From Mesorhizobium sp. M2E.F.Ca.ET.219.01.1.1 (lineage in GTDB: Bacteria; Pseudomonadota; Alphaproteobacteria; Rhizobiales; Rhizobiaceae): a stretch of DNA of 64,000 nucleotides. A program made the translations under genes and the position numbers. The DNA lies in NCBI RefSeq assembly GCF_004016445.2, contig NZ_SADT02000001.1, positions 1,593,630-1,657,629 of the forward strand. Direction: 5' to 3'. The notes under the pieces are model-generated. The model saw nothing but the letters and a program-made list of their open reading frames with translations, made no database searches and was not told the origin of the DNA. How positions within the stretch are numbered: the stretch's first letter is position 1; each line of letters opens with the position of its first letter. Shown in pieces: positions 15,825 through 24,973 of this stretch.

Positions 15825-17066
15825 TCAATGGCTCGCGGCGGTCGCGCCCATTTCATTGAGCAGTTGGAACGTTTCGAACCGCTCCAATGCAAATGGTTTC
15901 AGGATGTCGGGCACACGGCCGTCGGCGATGGTCTGCGCCATGCGCTTTCCCGCGACGGGCGTCGCCTTGAAGCCCCAGGTGCCCCAGCCGCAGTCGAGCC
16001 AGAGATTGGCGAGCGGGCTGGCACCCATGATCGGGCTGTAGTCCGGCGTCATGTCGGTGATGCCGGCCCATTGCCTCAGCAGCCGAACGCCCTGCAGGAA
16101 GGGGAAAAGGTGGACGGCGCCTTCGGCGAGATGCTCCTTCATGTCGAGCGTCGAGCGCGTCGAATAGAGCTGGTAGGGATCGGAGCCGCCGCCGATGACC
16201 ACCTCGCCGCGCGAGGACTGCACGAGATAGGTGTGCAGCGAGACCGACGAGACCAGCGTGTTGAGCCACGGTTTCAACGGCTGGGTCACCATCGCCTGCA
16301 GCGGATAGCAGCGGATGGGAAGCTCGACGCCGGCCATCAGCGCCACGTCGTAATTCATGCCGCCGGTGGCGATCAGCACCTGGCCGCAGGCGACGCGGCC
16401 CCGGTTCGTGTTGACCGCTTGGACTCGGTCGCCGACGACCTCGAAGCCTTGCACCTCGGTGCGCTGGTGAATCTCGACGCCGCGCCGCGACGCCTGGGCG
16501 GCGTAGCCCCAGGCGACGGCGTCGTGGCGCGCCGTTCCGCCATCGGCATGCCAGAGGCCGCCAAGGATTTCGAGCGGGCCGCCATAATCCATGTTCAGCA
16601 GCGGGCAGAGCTCCTCGACGCCCTTCTGGTCGACGACCTCGGTGCGCGTGCCCATGTGCTTGCCCATCTCGGCGCGCAAATGGAAGCTGCGCATCGTCGC
16701 CTCTGTATGCGCGAGCGTCAGCTGGCCGCGCTGCGAGAACATGACGTTGAAGTCGAGTTCTTGCGACAAGCGTTCGAACAGCTCGACGCCCTCCTTGTAG
16801 AAGGCGATGCCTTCCGGCGTGATGTAGTTGGAGCGGATCGTGGTGGTGTTGCGCGCAGTGTTGCCGCCGGCGAGGTAACCCTTCTCCAGCACCGCGACGC
16901 TCTTGATGCCGTGATATTTGGCAAGATGATGCGCGCAGGATAGGCCATGCCCGCCGCCGCCGATGATGACGACGTCATAGGCCGGCTTCAGCTCGGGCGT
17001 GGCGGGGATGTCGCCGCTGACCGGATAGTCCCTGCTGAGACCGTATTTCAGGAGCCTGAGGGGCAT
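15825..17066 (-). CDS. soxB: Sarcosine oxidase beta subunit family protein
   Basis: A 413-residue FAD-dependent beta subunit. The FAD-binding motif VVIIGGGGHGLSCAHHLA is near residue 33. ADGGTARHDAVAWGYAAQA near residue 178 contains the conserved histidine that carries covalent FMN in characterised sarcosine oxidases. The C-terminal flavin-binding segment is CGWGTWGFKATPVAG. The ATG at 17066 (MPLRLLKYGL) is seven bases past the prpD-like stop and preferred over a longer in-frame start. It is the catalytic amine-oxidising subunit of the four-gene sox set. Confidence 0.88.
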   Translation of the reverse strand: MPLRLLKYGLSRDYPVSGDIPATPELKPAYDVVIIGGGGHGLSCAHHLAKYHGIKSVAVLEKGYLAGGNTARNTTTIRSNYITPEGIAFYKEGVELFERLSQELDFNVMFSQRGQLTLAHTEATMRSFHLRAEMGKHMGTRTEVVDQKGVEELCPLLNMDYGGPLEILGGLWHADGGTARHDAVAWGYAAQASRRGVEIHQRTEVQGFEVVGDRVQAVNTNRGRVACGQVLIATGGMNYDVALMAGVELPIRCYPLQAMVTQPLKPWLNTLVSSVSLHTYLVQSSRGEVVIGGGSDPYQLYSTRSTLDMKEHLAEGAVHLFPFLQGVRLLRQWAGITDMTPDYSPIMGASPLANLWLDCGWGTWGFKATPVAGKRMAQTIADGRVPDILKPFALERFETFQLLNEMGATAASH

Positions 17067-17073
17067 TGCGGGC

Positions 17074-18471
17074 TCAGCTCGAAGCCGTGGGAGGATCGTA
17101 GAGCAGCGCCGAGAGATCGGAGAAGCGGCTGTCACGGTCGTCGAGCGAAAGCACCGCGTCACGGATCGCCGCGGCGCGGTCGGAGCCGAGCACGGGTGCC
17201 GCGAACTCCATGTATTTGGCCTCGACCTCCTGCTTGGTCATCGGCGCTTCCGGGCCGCCGCGCGCATGCACGTCGCCCGACATCAATACGCGTCCATCGT
17301 TGGTCGTGATGACGACGTCGGCCCAGCGGCCGACCGGGAAGCGGGCGCTATGCCGTTCGGTTTCGACCACCGTGACGCGGGTGAGCATGTCGGCGACCGC
17401 GGCGTCGGCGAGCCCGGCGCCCGAAATATGCTCCAACTCGATGCGCCGATGGATGATGAAGGTCGCGACGGCGAAGCGCAGGCTGTACTGCGCCTTCGAG
17501 GTCGTGTCCGGCATGCCGTCAAACAGGGTGGCGGCGTAGTGGAAGCTGTTGACCTGGACATGGGCGATGTCGGAGGGGGCAAGATTGTGCGCCAGGCAAA
17601 GTCCGCGCACCGCGTCGATCGCCGCATGAGCCCAGCGGCAGATCGGGTAGGGCTTCACATATTGATGCAGCGACTGCCAGAAGACGCCGAGATCCTGCCA
17701 ATGCGTCGCGACCTCCGGCGCCTCGACGGTGACCGCCGGCGCGCCGGTGAAGCCGCGTTCGGCGAGCACCGCCGCCGATAGGCCGATAAGGGCACCCGGG
17801 CCGGAGCCGTCATGCAGCATGGTGGGGGTGGCGATCTCACGCATCATCTGGCTGCGAGGGCCGTGATACTCGGCAATGCCCAGCGCTTCGCGCAATTGCG
17901 TTTCGTCGAGCCGCCGCAGCCGTGCCGCGATCGCCGCCACGCCCAAGGCGTTCCAGGCGCCGGAGGTATGATAGTCGCTCACTGTCGCATGCAAGGCGAT
18001 GCCGGCCCGGCCGGCGACTTCGTAGCCGATGACCAGGGAGGCCAGCGCCTCCGGCCCGGTGAGGTCAGGCCTTGCTTCCGCGAGCGCTGCAAGCGCCGGC
18101 ACCACCGCGACGCCGATATGGCCCTTGGTGGGGCTGTAGCCGTCGTGGCCGTCGAGATTGTCGGTCTGCGTGGCGACGGCGTAAGCCGCGCCCGCAATGC
18201 TGGCGCGCCGCCCGTCGAACAGCATGCGGGCCGAATAGTGCGGATCGCTCGAACCGTAGAGCAGCACGGCCGCATCACGGGCGATGCGGCCCGCATCCAT
18301 CGGCCCGGCGGCGATGGCGATGCCCAGCGTGTCGAGCAGGAGATAACGCGCCTGTTCCAGCACCGGCTGGGGAAAGACGGAGGCAGGACGCCGCAGCACG
18401 AAATCGGCAAGCCGCGTGAACGTATCGGAACTGACGACAGGCCCCTCACGCCGGTATGACGGCACAGCCAC
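17074..18471 (-). CDS. MmgE/PrpD family protein
   Basis: A 465-residue protein of the MmgE/PrpD family (2-methylcitrate dehydratase, cis-aconitate decarboxylase and many uncharacterised relatives). Visible family features are LLLDTLGIAIAAGP, DGHDGYSPTKGHIGVAVVPA, VIGYEVAGRAGIALH and YPICRWAHAAIDA. I place the start at a GTG (18471) because a GGGGAG Shine-Dalgarno lies eight bases upstream; the longest open frame starts at 18570 without such a site. It is the promoter-proximal gene of the sox/MttB operon. The family handles hydroxy-acid dehydration or isomerisation, so a late carbon-skeleton step is plausible but unproven. Confidence 0.78.
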   Translation of the reverse strand: MAVPSYRREGPVVSSDTFTRLADFVLRRPASVFPQPVLEQARYLLLDTLGIAIAAGPMDAGRIARDAAVLLYGSSDPHYSARMLFDGRRASIAGAAYAVATQTDNLDGHDGYSPTKGHIGVAVVPALAALAEARPDLTGPEALASLVIGYEVAGRAGIALHATVSDYHTSGAWNALGVAAIAARLRRLDETQLREALGIAEYHGPRSQMMREIATPTMLHDGSGPGALIGLSAAVLAERGFTGAPAVTVEAPEVATHWQDLGVFWQSLHQYVKPYPICRWAHAAIDAVRGLCLAHNLAPSDIAHVQVNSFHYAATLFDGMPDTTSKAQYSLRFAVATFIIHRRIELEHISGAGLADAAVADMLTRVTVVETERHSARFPVGRWADVVITTNDGRVLMSGDVHARGGPEAPMTKQEVEAKYMEFAAPVLGSDRAAAIRDAVLSLDDRDSRFSDLSALLYDPPTASS

Positions 18472-18640
18472 GCGCTTATCTCCCCTGTCTCTCCACAACA
18501 TCATTAAATTGGGTTCATCGCGCAGGCACGCGATTAGTTTGGCGGCTTTGGCCAAAAATATCGATGCCATGTCGCTTGTCTACGATTGAACGTCCGGTCG
18601 CCCATGCGATAGCTATGCGAATGCGCCGCAGGAGACCGGG
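18472..18640. promoter_or_regulatory. Divergent promoter/operator region between prpD-sox operon and LysR gene
   Basis: This 169-base intergenic stretch separates the minus-strand operon from the plus-strand LysR gene, the usual layout for LysR autoregulation plus activation of the divergent operon. It contains an imperfect dyad TTGGC-N7-GCCAA at 18539-18555 and an eight-base palindrome ATAGCTAT at about 18609-18616. Either could be part of a LysR-type binding site; no promoter hexamers stand out clearly. Confidence 0.45.
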
Positions 18641-19534
18641 ATGAAGCCGCCACCCCCCTTGAACTATATCCGCTCGTTCGAGAGCTCGGCCCGCCATTTG
18701 AGCTTCACCACGGCAGCGAAGGAACTGGGCTACACGCAAGCCGCGGTCAGCACACATGTGCGGGCGCTCGAACATTATATCGGCCGGCAGCTCTTCATCC
18801 GCTATCCGCGCAGCCTGAAGCTGACCGAGATGGGGGAGGCGTTCCTGCCGACACTGCGCCAGGCGCTCGACCAGATCGACCAGGCGACCGAAGCGATCGT
18901 CGCTTCCTCGCGAAACAAGACCGTGGTCGTCTCCTGTCCGATGAGCCTTGCGGAAAACTGGCTGGCGGGCTGCATGGCCGCCTTCCGCAAGAAGCATCCC
19001 GAGATCGAGATCGTGCTGCACGGCACGATCTGGGAGGATATCGGTGAGCAGATCGCCGACATCACCATCTCGACGCGGCGTTTCGACGACCGGCCGCCCG
19101 CCGCCATTCCGCTCTGGAACGACGAGCTGGTCTTGCTCTGTGCTCCCAGCCTGCTCGAGGGCGAGCATGCGCTGAAGACACCGCAGGACATGCTCAAGGT
19201 TGACTGGATCTTCGTGCATGGCCGCCAGGAATACTGGCAGGTGGTGACCGAGGCGCTCGGGGTCGATCTGGAAGAGCACGACAAGGGCCTGTCGACCAAC
19301 GCCTCCAACATCGCGCTCGAGCTCGCCGCCATGGGCGCCGGCCTCGTCGCCACGCAACGCTCGCTGTCGCACGCCTATATGGATCGCGGGCTGCTCGTCG
19401 AGCCGTTTCCCGTGCGGCCGCCAAGCCCCTGGAATTACTATCTGACCGAGAGCCAGCTTTCGAAGGGAAACATCGCGCGCACCGTCAAGGAATGGATCCT
19501 TTCCAGGGCCAGGGAAGACGCCGCGCGACCTTAG
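18641..19534 (+). CDS. LysR-family transcriptional regulator (GcvA-like)
   Basis: A 297-residue LysR-type regulator. The N-terminal winged helix-turn-helix spans about residues 6-65 with LSFTTAAKELGYTQAAVSTHVRALE and ends LFIRYPRSLKLTEMGEAF. The effector-binding domain follows from about residue 93 (TVVVSCPMSLAENWL). The phrase LNYIRSFESSARHLSFTTAA resembles the GcvA branch, which often controls amino acid or one-carbon catabolism. It is divergent from the prpD-sox operon and upstream of the solute-binding protein gene, so both sides are likely targets. The ligand is unknown. Confidence 0.88.
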   Translation: MKPPPPLNYIRSFESSARHLSFTTAAKELGYTQAAVSTHVRALEHYIGRQLFIRYPRSLKLTEMGEAFLPTLRQALDQIDQATEAIVASSRNKTVVVSCPMSLAENWLAGCMAAFRKKHPEIEIVLHGTIWEDIGEQIADITISTRRFDDRPPAAIPLWNDELVLLCAPSLLEGEHALKTPQDMLKVDWIFVHGRQEYWQVVTEALGVDLEEHDKGLSTNASNIALELAAMGAGLVATQRSLSHAYMDRGLLVEPFPVRPPSPWNYYLTESQLSKGNIARTVKEWILSRAREDAARP

Positions 19535-19710
19535 CACCCGTTTCAGCCTCAAAAATTTGACCGGCCAATGGCATCGTTTTTTTAGGCCTCAAAGGCCGGG
19601 TTTCTGCGGTTTGTGAAGGATCGAGCCCTTCCGGGATTTTTGCATCGCCCCTAACATGCATGCCGCAAGGGGAATGCAACGGGCAAAAAGCCCTAAACCG
19701 GAGAACAACG

Positions 19711-21366
19711 ATGACGATGTTCAAGAGCAACGGTGACCGCGTCCCGGCGGTCATCGAAAGCTACGCAGCCGAAGTCAAAAAGGGTGGGATGGACCGCCGC
19801 GAATTCCTGGCCATGGCAAGCGTGATGGGCGCTTCCACGGCGCTCGCCTATTCGATGGCAGGGATCGAGCCGGCCAAGGCCGCTGCACCCTTGCCCGGCA
19901 AGAAGGGCGGCATCCTGAAGATGCAGATGATCATCAAGGATATGAAGGATCCGCGCAGCTGGGACTGGTCCGAAATCGCCAATGTCATGCGCCAGTGCAA
20001 CGACTACATGATCCGCTACACCACCGACTTCACCTTCGAGGGCCATCTGGTCGAGAGCTGGGAGGTGAGCGACGACGCCACCGAATACACGCTGCACCTG
20101 CGCAAGGGGGTGAAATGGTCGAACGGCGACGACTTCAACGCCGACGACATCGTCTACAACATCACGCGTTGGTGCGATAAGGCGGCCGAAGGCAATTCGA
20201 TGGCCGGCCGCATGAGCTCACTGATCGATCCCGCCACCAAGAAGGCCGCCGCCGGCGCCATCACCAAGGTCGACGACCATACGGTGAAGCTGAAATGCAA
20301 CCAGTCGGACGTCACCATCATCCCGGGTTTTTCCGACTATCCGGCGGTCATCGTCCATCGCGACTTCGACAAGAACGGCGCCGACATGCTGAAGACGCCC
20401 GGCACCGGCCCCTATGAGCTGATCTCCTACAAGGTCGGCGAGTCTGCCTCCGTGCGGCGGCGCAAGGACTTCACCTGGTTCGGCGGCGAGCCCTATCTCG
20501 ACGGCGTCGACTGGACCGACTACGGATCGGACGCCTCGAACCCCGCCATCGGCAGCGCCTTCGAAGCCGGCGAGATCGACTGCAACTACCAGACGGTCGG
20601 CGGCACGGTCGATCTCTATGACAGCATGGGCCTGGTCAAGGAGCAGGTGGTCACCGCCGGCACGATCGTGCTGCGCACCAACGTGACCAACAAGCCTTAC
20701 GACGACAAACGCGTGCGCAATGCCATTCAGCTCGCGGTCGACAACGAGACGGTGCTGAAGCTCGGCTATAGCGGCTTGGGGCAAGTCGCTGAAAACCATC
20801 ATGTCTGCCAGATCCATCCGGAATATTACGCGCTGCCGAAAGTTCCGCGCGACCTGGCAAAGGCCAAGGCGCTGATGGTCGAGGCTGGCCAGACGGACCA
20901 CGAGTTCGAGCTGATCTCCTACGATGCCGACTATGTGAAGGACCCCGCCGACGTCGTCGCCGCGCAGATGCGCGAGGCCGGATTCAAGGTCAAGCGCACC
21001 ATCATCCCGGGCTCTTCGTTCTGGAACGACTGGACGAAATATCCGTGGTCGACCACCGACTGGGGCATGCGACCGCTGGGCGTCCAGGTGCTGGCGATCG
21101 CCTATCGCAGCGGCGAGGCGTGGAACGAGTCCGGCTACGCCAATCCTGAGTTCGACAAGAAGCTCAACGAGGCGATGGCCGTCGCCGATCCGGCCAAGCG
21201 CAAGGAGCTGATGAAGGAGGTGGAGTTCATCCTGCAGGACTCCGGCATTCTGGTCCAGGCGTTCTGGCGCTCGCTCTACCGCCATCTTGCCCCTTACGTG
21301 AAGAACCTCGGCATGCACCAGACCTTCGAGCTGCAGCTGGACAAGGTCTGGCTGGACAAGGCCTGA
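19711..21366 (+). CDS. ABC transporter solute-binding protein, family 5 (DppA/OppA type), Tat-exported
   Basis: A 551-residue periplasmic solute-binding protein of the SBP_bac_5 family. The twin-arginine signal [20 protein letters not shown] starts at about residue 28 after a short cytoplasmic-looking extension. The body has the family's core pieces: [30 protein letters not shown] segments near residue 115 and [14 protein letters not shown] near 230. The ATG at 19711 follows a GGAGAA site at eight bases; an upstream in-frame start lacks one. No permease or ATPase genes are nearby, so it is an orphan receptor that must use transport components encoded elsewhere. The context points to an N-methylated amine or a peptide-like ligand. 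Confidence 0.88.
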   Translation: MTMFKSNGDRVPAVIESYAAEVKKGGMDRREFLAMASVMGASTALAYSMAGIEPAKAAAPLPGKKGGILKMQMIIKDMKDPRSWDWSEIANVMRQCNDYMIRYTTDFTFEGHLVESWEVSDDATEYTLHLRKGVKWSNGDDFNADDIVYNITRWCDKAAEGNSMAGRMSSLIDPATKKAAAGAITKVDDHTVKLKCNQSDVTIIPGFSDYPAVIVHRDFDKNGADMLKTPGTGPYELISYKVGESASVRRRKDFTWFGGEPYLDGVDWTDYGSDASNPAIGSAFEAGEIDCNYQTVGGTVDLYDSMGLVKEQVVTAGTIVLRTNVTNKPYDDKRVRNAIQLAVDNETVLKLGYSGLGQVAENHHVCQIHPEYYALPKVPRDLAKAKALMVEAGQTDHEFELISYDADYVKDPADVVAAQMREAGFKVKRTIIPGSSFWNDWTKYPWSTTDWGMRPLGVQVLAIAYRSGEAWNESGYANPEFDKKLNEAMAVADPAKRKELMKEVEFILQDSGILVQAFWRSLYRHLAPYVKNLGMHQTFELQLDKVWLDKA

Positions 21367-21389
21367 ACCCGGCAGATCAAGGCAATGGT

Positions 21390-21413
21390 CAGGGGCGCAA
21401 TTTTGCGCCCCTG
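21390..21413 (+). terminator. Hairpin after the solute-binding protein gene
   Basis: A perfect 11-base-pair stem CAGGGGCGCAA / TTGCGCCCCTG with a two-base loop starts 23 bases after the stop. There is no T-run after it, so it may be a weak or processing terminator that lowers expression of the downstream dehydrogenase relative to the binding protein. Confidence 0.6.
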
Positions 21414-21515
21414 AATTCACCGGCGACTGGGATTGATCAGTCAGCTAGATGAAATCCCAAAGCGCTGCCAAAGAGCGCGAGACAAGTCGCAGAACACAGG
21501 GAAGAAAGCTCAAGA

Positions 21516-23933
21516 ATGCGCACTCATGCACAAGCCGTCGTCATTGGCGGCGGTCTGATCGGCTGCTCGATCCTCTATCATCTCGCCAAGTTCGGCTGGA
21601 CGGATGTCGTGCTTTTGGAGCGCAGCGAGCTGACTTCAGGTTCGACCTGGCACGCGGCGGCCAACATCCACGGCCTGCATGATTCCACCAATATCAGCCG
21701 CCTGCAGCATTACACGATGGCGCTCTACAAGGAGCTGGAGGCCGAGACCGGCCAGGGCTGCGGCATCTTCCAGCCGGGCTCGCTCTATCTCGCACAGACC
21801 GAGGCGCGCGAGCATCAGCTGAGACTCCAGGAAGCCAAGGCGCGACGCTACAAGATGAATTTTTACGAGGTCGGCCGCGACGAGGCGGAGCGGCTGCATC
21901 CGCTGGTCGATTTCGACGGCATACGCTGCATCATGTACGAGCCGGAGGGCGGCAATGTCGACCCGTCGGGTGTTACGGCCGCCTACGCCGCCGGCGCGCG
22001 GCAGCGCGGCGCGGAGATCCATCGCTTCACGCCGGTGACAGCGACCGAGGCGCAGGCTGACGGCAGCTGGATCGTGCGCACGCCGAAGGGCGATATCCGC
22101 ACGCAGTGGGTGGTCAACGCCGCTGGACTGTGGGGCAGGGAGGTCGCCGCCATGGCCGGCCTGCAGCTGCCGCTGATCCCGACCGAGCACCAGTATTTCG
22201 TCACCGAGACCATTCCCGAAATCGCCTCGATGGGCCGGCGCCTGCCGTCGGTCGCCGACCGCGACGGCGAATATTACCTGCGGCAGGAAGGGCTTGGGCT
22301 GCTGATCGGCGCCTATGAGCGCAACATGAAATTCTGGGCCGAGGAAGGCACCCCGCTGGATTTCGGCCACGAGCTGTTCCCCGACGATCTCGACCGTATC
22401 GAGGAAAACATGATGCGCGCCGTTCAGCGTGTTCCCGCGGCCGCCACCGCCGGCGTCAAGAAGGTGATCAACGGTCCGATGATCTGGTCGCCGGACAGCG
22501 CGGTGCTGTTCGGGCCGGTGCCGGAGCTCAGCAATTATTTCTGCTGCAACGGCATCATTCCCGGCTTCTCGCAGTCGGGCGGCATGGGCAAGCTCGCCGC
22601 CGAATGGATGATCGAGGGGGAGCCTTCACTCGACATGTTCGGCTGGGACATGGCCCGTTTCGGCCATTGGGCCGGCAAGGCCTTCACCAAGGCGCGCGTG
22701 CAGGACCAGTACAGCCACCGCTTCAAGATCCATTTCCCGAACGAGGAGCGCGCCGCTGGCCGCCCGGTGCGGACGCGGCCGGCCTATGACATGCAGAAGG
22801 AGATGGGCGCCGTGTTCGGCCTCAATTTCGGCTGGGAACATCCGTTGTGGTTCGCTGCGGCAGGCGAGCCGCGCGAGGAAACGGTCGGCTTCACGCGGCA
22901 GAACTGGTGGGGGCCGGTCGGCCGCGAAGCTCGTATGCTGCGCGAGCATGCCGGCATCATCGACATCTCCAATTTCGCCAAATACGAAGTGAATGGTCCG
23001 GGCGCCGAAGCCTGGCTGAACGCGCTCTTCGCCAACCGCATGCCGACCAAGGTCGGCAACTCCTGCCTGACGCCGCTGATCGGCAAGCGCGGCGGCATCG
23101 CCGGCGACTTCACCGTGACCAGGCTGGCGGAGGACGAGTTCATGGTGATCGGCTCAGGCATGGCCGAGCGTTTTCATCGGCGCTTCTTCAAATCGGTGCC
23201 GCTGCCGGAAGGCACGACCTTTCGCTCGCGCACCGAGGAACTGGGCGGGTTCAACGTCGCCGGGCCGAAATCACGCGAACTGCTGCAGCGGCTCACCAAT
23301 GACGACCTGTCGAACGAAGCCTTCCCCTTCATGCGCTCGCGCCAGATCACTGTCGCCGGCGTCGATGTCGTGGCGCTCAGGGTCTCCTTCACCGGCGATC
23401 TCGGCTGGGAACTGCACTGCAAAGCCGCCGACCAGGTCGAGCTCTACCGCGCGTTGCTAAAGGCGGGCGCGGAGGTCGGCGCCGGGCCGGTCGGCTCGCG
23501 GGCGCTGATGTCGCTGCGCGTCGAGAAGGGCTACGGCAGCTGGAGCCGCGAGTATTCGCCGGAATACTGGCCGCAGGAGGTCAAGCTCGACCGCCTGATC
23601 AAGACGGACAAGGAATTCCTCAACCGCGACGCCTATCTCGCCGTCGCCGAGAAGCCGGCGCGCGACGAGCTGATCATGCTTTCGGTGTCGGCCATGGATG
23701 CCGACGCCACCGGCGGCGAGCCGATCTTCCTGCCGGACGGCACGCCGATCGGCCAGGTGTCGTCGGGCGCCTATGGCTATTTCGTCGAGCAGTCGCTGGC
23801 GATGGGCTACGTCAAGGCGGGAACCGCAAAGGCCGGCGACAAGGTGACCGTCGCCATCCTCGGGCGACCGCATGATGCGGTGCTGCTCGCGCATCCGCCC
23901 TTCGATCCGGAAGGCAAGCGGCTGCGGTCGTAA
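21516..23933 (+). CDS. Dimethylglycine/sarcosine dehydrogenase-like FAD protein with aminomethyltransferase domain
   Basis: An 805-residue two-domain enzyme. The N-terminal FAD domain (about 1-380) begins AVVIGGGLIGCSILYHLAKFG and has SGSTWHAAAN, where His46 corresponds to the covalent FAD-histidine of dimethylglycine and sarcosine dehydrogenases. The C-terminal GcvT-like domain (about 430-800) contains VSFTGDLGWELHCKA and ALMSLRVEKGYGSW. Such enzymes remove one N-methyl group and pass the carbon to tetrahydrofolate. It is a second N-demethylating oxidoreductase beside the sox complex and likely co-regulated by the LysR gene upstream. The exact substrate among N-methylated amino acids is not decidable. 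Confidence 0.88.
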   Translation: MRTHAQAVVIGGGLIGCSILYHLAKFGWTDVVLLERSELTSGSTWHAAANIHGLHDSTNISRLQHYTMALYKELEAETGQGCGIFQPGSLYLAQTEAREHQLRLQEAKARRYKMNFYEVGRDEAERLHPLVDFDGIRCIMYEPEGGNVDPSGVTAAYAAGARQRGAEIHRFTPVTATEAQADGSWIVRTPKGDIRTQWVVNAAGLWGREVAAMAGLQLPLIPTEHQYFVTETIPEIASMGRRLPSVADRDGEYYLRQEGLGLLIGAYERNMKFWAEEGTPLDFGHELFPDDLDRIEENMMRAVQRVPAAATAGVKKVINGPMIWSPDSAVLFGPVPELSNYFCCNGIIPGFSQSGGMGKLAAEWMIEGEPSLDMFGWDMARFGHWAGKAFTKARVQDQYSHRFKIHFPNEERAAGRPVRTRPAYDMQKEMGAVFGLNFGWEHPLWFAAAGEPREETVGFTRQNWWGPVGREARMLREHAGIIDISNFAKYEVNGPGAEAWLNALFANRMPTKVGNSCLTPLIGKRGGIAGDFTVTRLAEDEFMVIGSGMAERFHRRFFKSVPLPEGTTFRSRTEELGGFNVAGPKSRELLQRLTNDDLSNEAFPFMRSRQITVAGVDVVALRVSFTGDLGWELHCKAADQVELYRALLKAGAEVGAGPVGSRALMSLRVEKGYGSWSREYSPEYWPQEVKLDRLIKTDKEFLNRDAYLAVAEKPARDELIMLSVSAMDADATGGEPIFLPDGTPIGQVSSGAYGYFVEQSLAMGYVKAGTAKAGDKVTVAILGRPHDAVLLAHPPFDPEGKRLRS

Positions 23934-24009
23934 GCCGCGAACGCTTGGCGACTGGGAATACGCGACATTTGAAGAGGACTTCAAGCAACTAAAAATAAAG
24001 GGGAATCGC

Positions 24010-24912
24010 ATGATCAAACGGCATTTGCTGGGCACGATGCTTGCCCTGGTGCTGACGACTGCCGCACAGGCGGCCGACGTCAAGGTGGTCAACGACGACG
24101 CGTGGTTCGCCGAAGGTCCGATCTGGTATCAGGACAAGCTTTTCTACGTCGAATACGGTCGCGGCTCCGTGGACGTGTGGGACGGCAAGAAGAACGATAT
24201 CTTCTGGAAGATGGATGGCTGCGGGCCTTCGGCCGTGCTGCCGACGACGACCGGCGAATTCCTCGTCACCTGCTACGACAACAACACGATCGGCCGTATC
24301 TCGGCCGACGGCAAGACGCTGCCGGCCTATGACAAGGATACGGATGGCAAGCCGTTCAGCGGGCCGAACGATTTCGCGCCCGACAAGGATGGCGGCGTCT
24401 ATTTCACCGGATCCGGCAAGGGCGGCCCGCTGATCGACGCTTCAGCTTATTACATCGGCAAGGATGGCAGCGTGAAGAAGGTCGCCGGCGACCTGCACAA
24501 TGCCAACGGCCTCGTCCTATCGAATGACGGCAAGATCCTCTATCTGGTCGAGACCGAGGACAACCGGATCATCGAGTTCGATGTTTCGTCCGACCACAGC
24601 CTGAGCAATCGCCGCGTCTTCCTGCGGCTCGACGATCTCTTCCCGAACCAGCCGCATATCTGGCCCGACGGGATCAAGATGGACAAGCAAGGCGAGATGT
24701 ATATCGGCCAGAGCCCGCGCTCGCTCGACGCGCCTGGCAAGATCATCGTCGTCGACAAGGACGCCAAGCTTTTGCGCACGCTTTCGGTGCCGTCGCCTTC
24801 CATGCCGAACTTCACCTTCGGGCCGGACGAGAAAATGCTTTACGTGATGGCGCTCGACCAGATCGACGCCGCGCCTTGGCACGGCAAGGTCTATGAGGTG
24901 CCGAACAAGTAG
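24010..24912 (+). CDS. Secreted SMP-30/gluconolactonase-family protein
   Basis: A 300-residue six-bladed beta-propeller of the SMP-30/gluconolactonase/LRE family with an N-terminal signal peptide (MIKRHLLGTMLALVLTTAAQAA), hence periplasmic. Family landmarks are WFAEGPIWY near residue 31, GPNDFAPDKDGGVYFT near 118, NANGLVLSNDGKILYLVET near 165 and PDGIKMDKQGEMYIG near 222, which contain the Asn/Asp/Glu metal ligands. Members hydrolyse lactones or related esters. It follows the demethylase gene by 76 bases, so it may belong to the same transcript. Its role in the pathway is unclear. Confidence 0.82.
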   Translation: MIKRHLLGTMLALVLTTAAQAADVKVVNDDAWFAEGPIWYQDKLFYVEYGRGSVDVWDGKKNDIFWKMDGCGPSAVLPTTTGEFLVTCYDNNTIGRISADGKTLPAYDKDTDGKPFSGPNDFAPDKDGGVYFTGSGKGGPLIDASAYYIGKDGSVKKVAGDLHNANGLVLSNDGKILYLVETEDNRIIEFDVSSDHSLSNRRVFLRLDDLFPNQPHIWPDGIKMDKQGEMYIGQSPRSLDAPGKIIVVDKDAKLLRTLSVPSPSMPNFTFGPDEKMLYVMALDQIDAAPWHGKVYEVPNK

Positions 24913-24973
24913 GGGCTTCGCCTACGGGCGGCGCTGGCTGGCCCCGCCGGCTAATCGACTGCCGATAGCTGGC

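Noticed and set aside
24909..24925. GTAGG/CCTAC hairpin between convergent SMP-30 and PuuE-like genes
   Set aside because: Only five paired bases with a bulge and no T-run; too weak to call a terminator.
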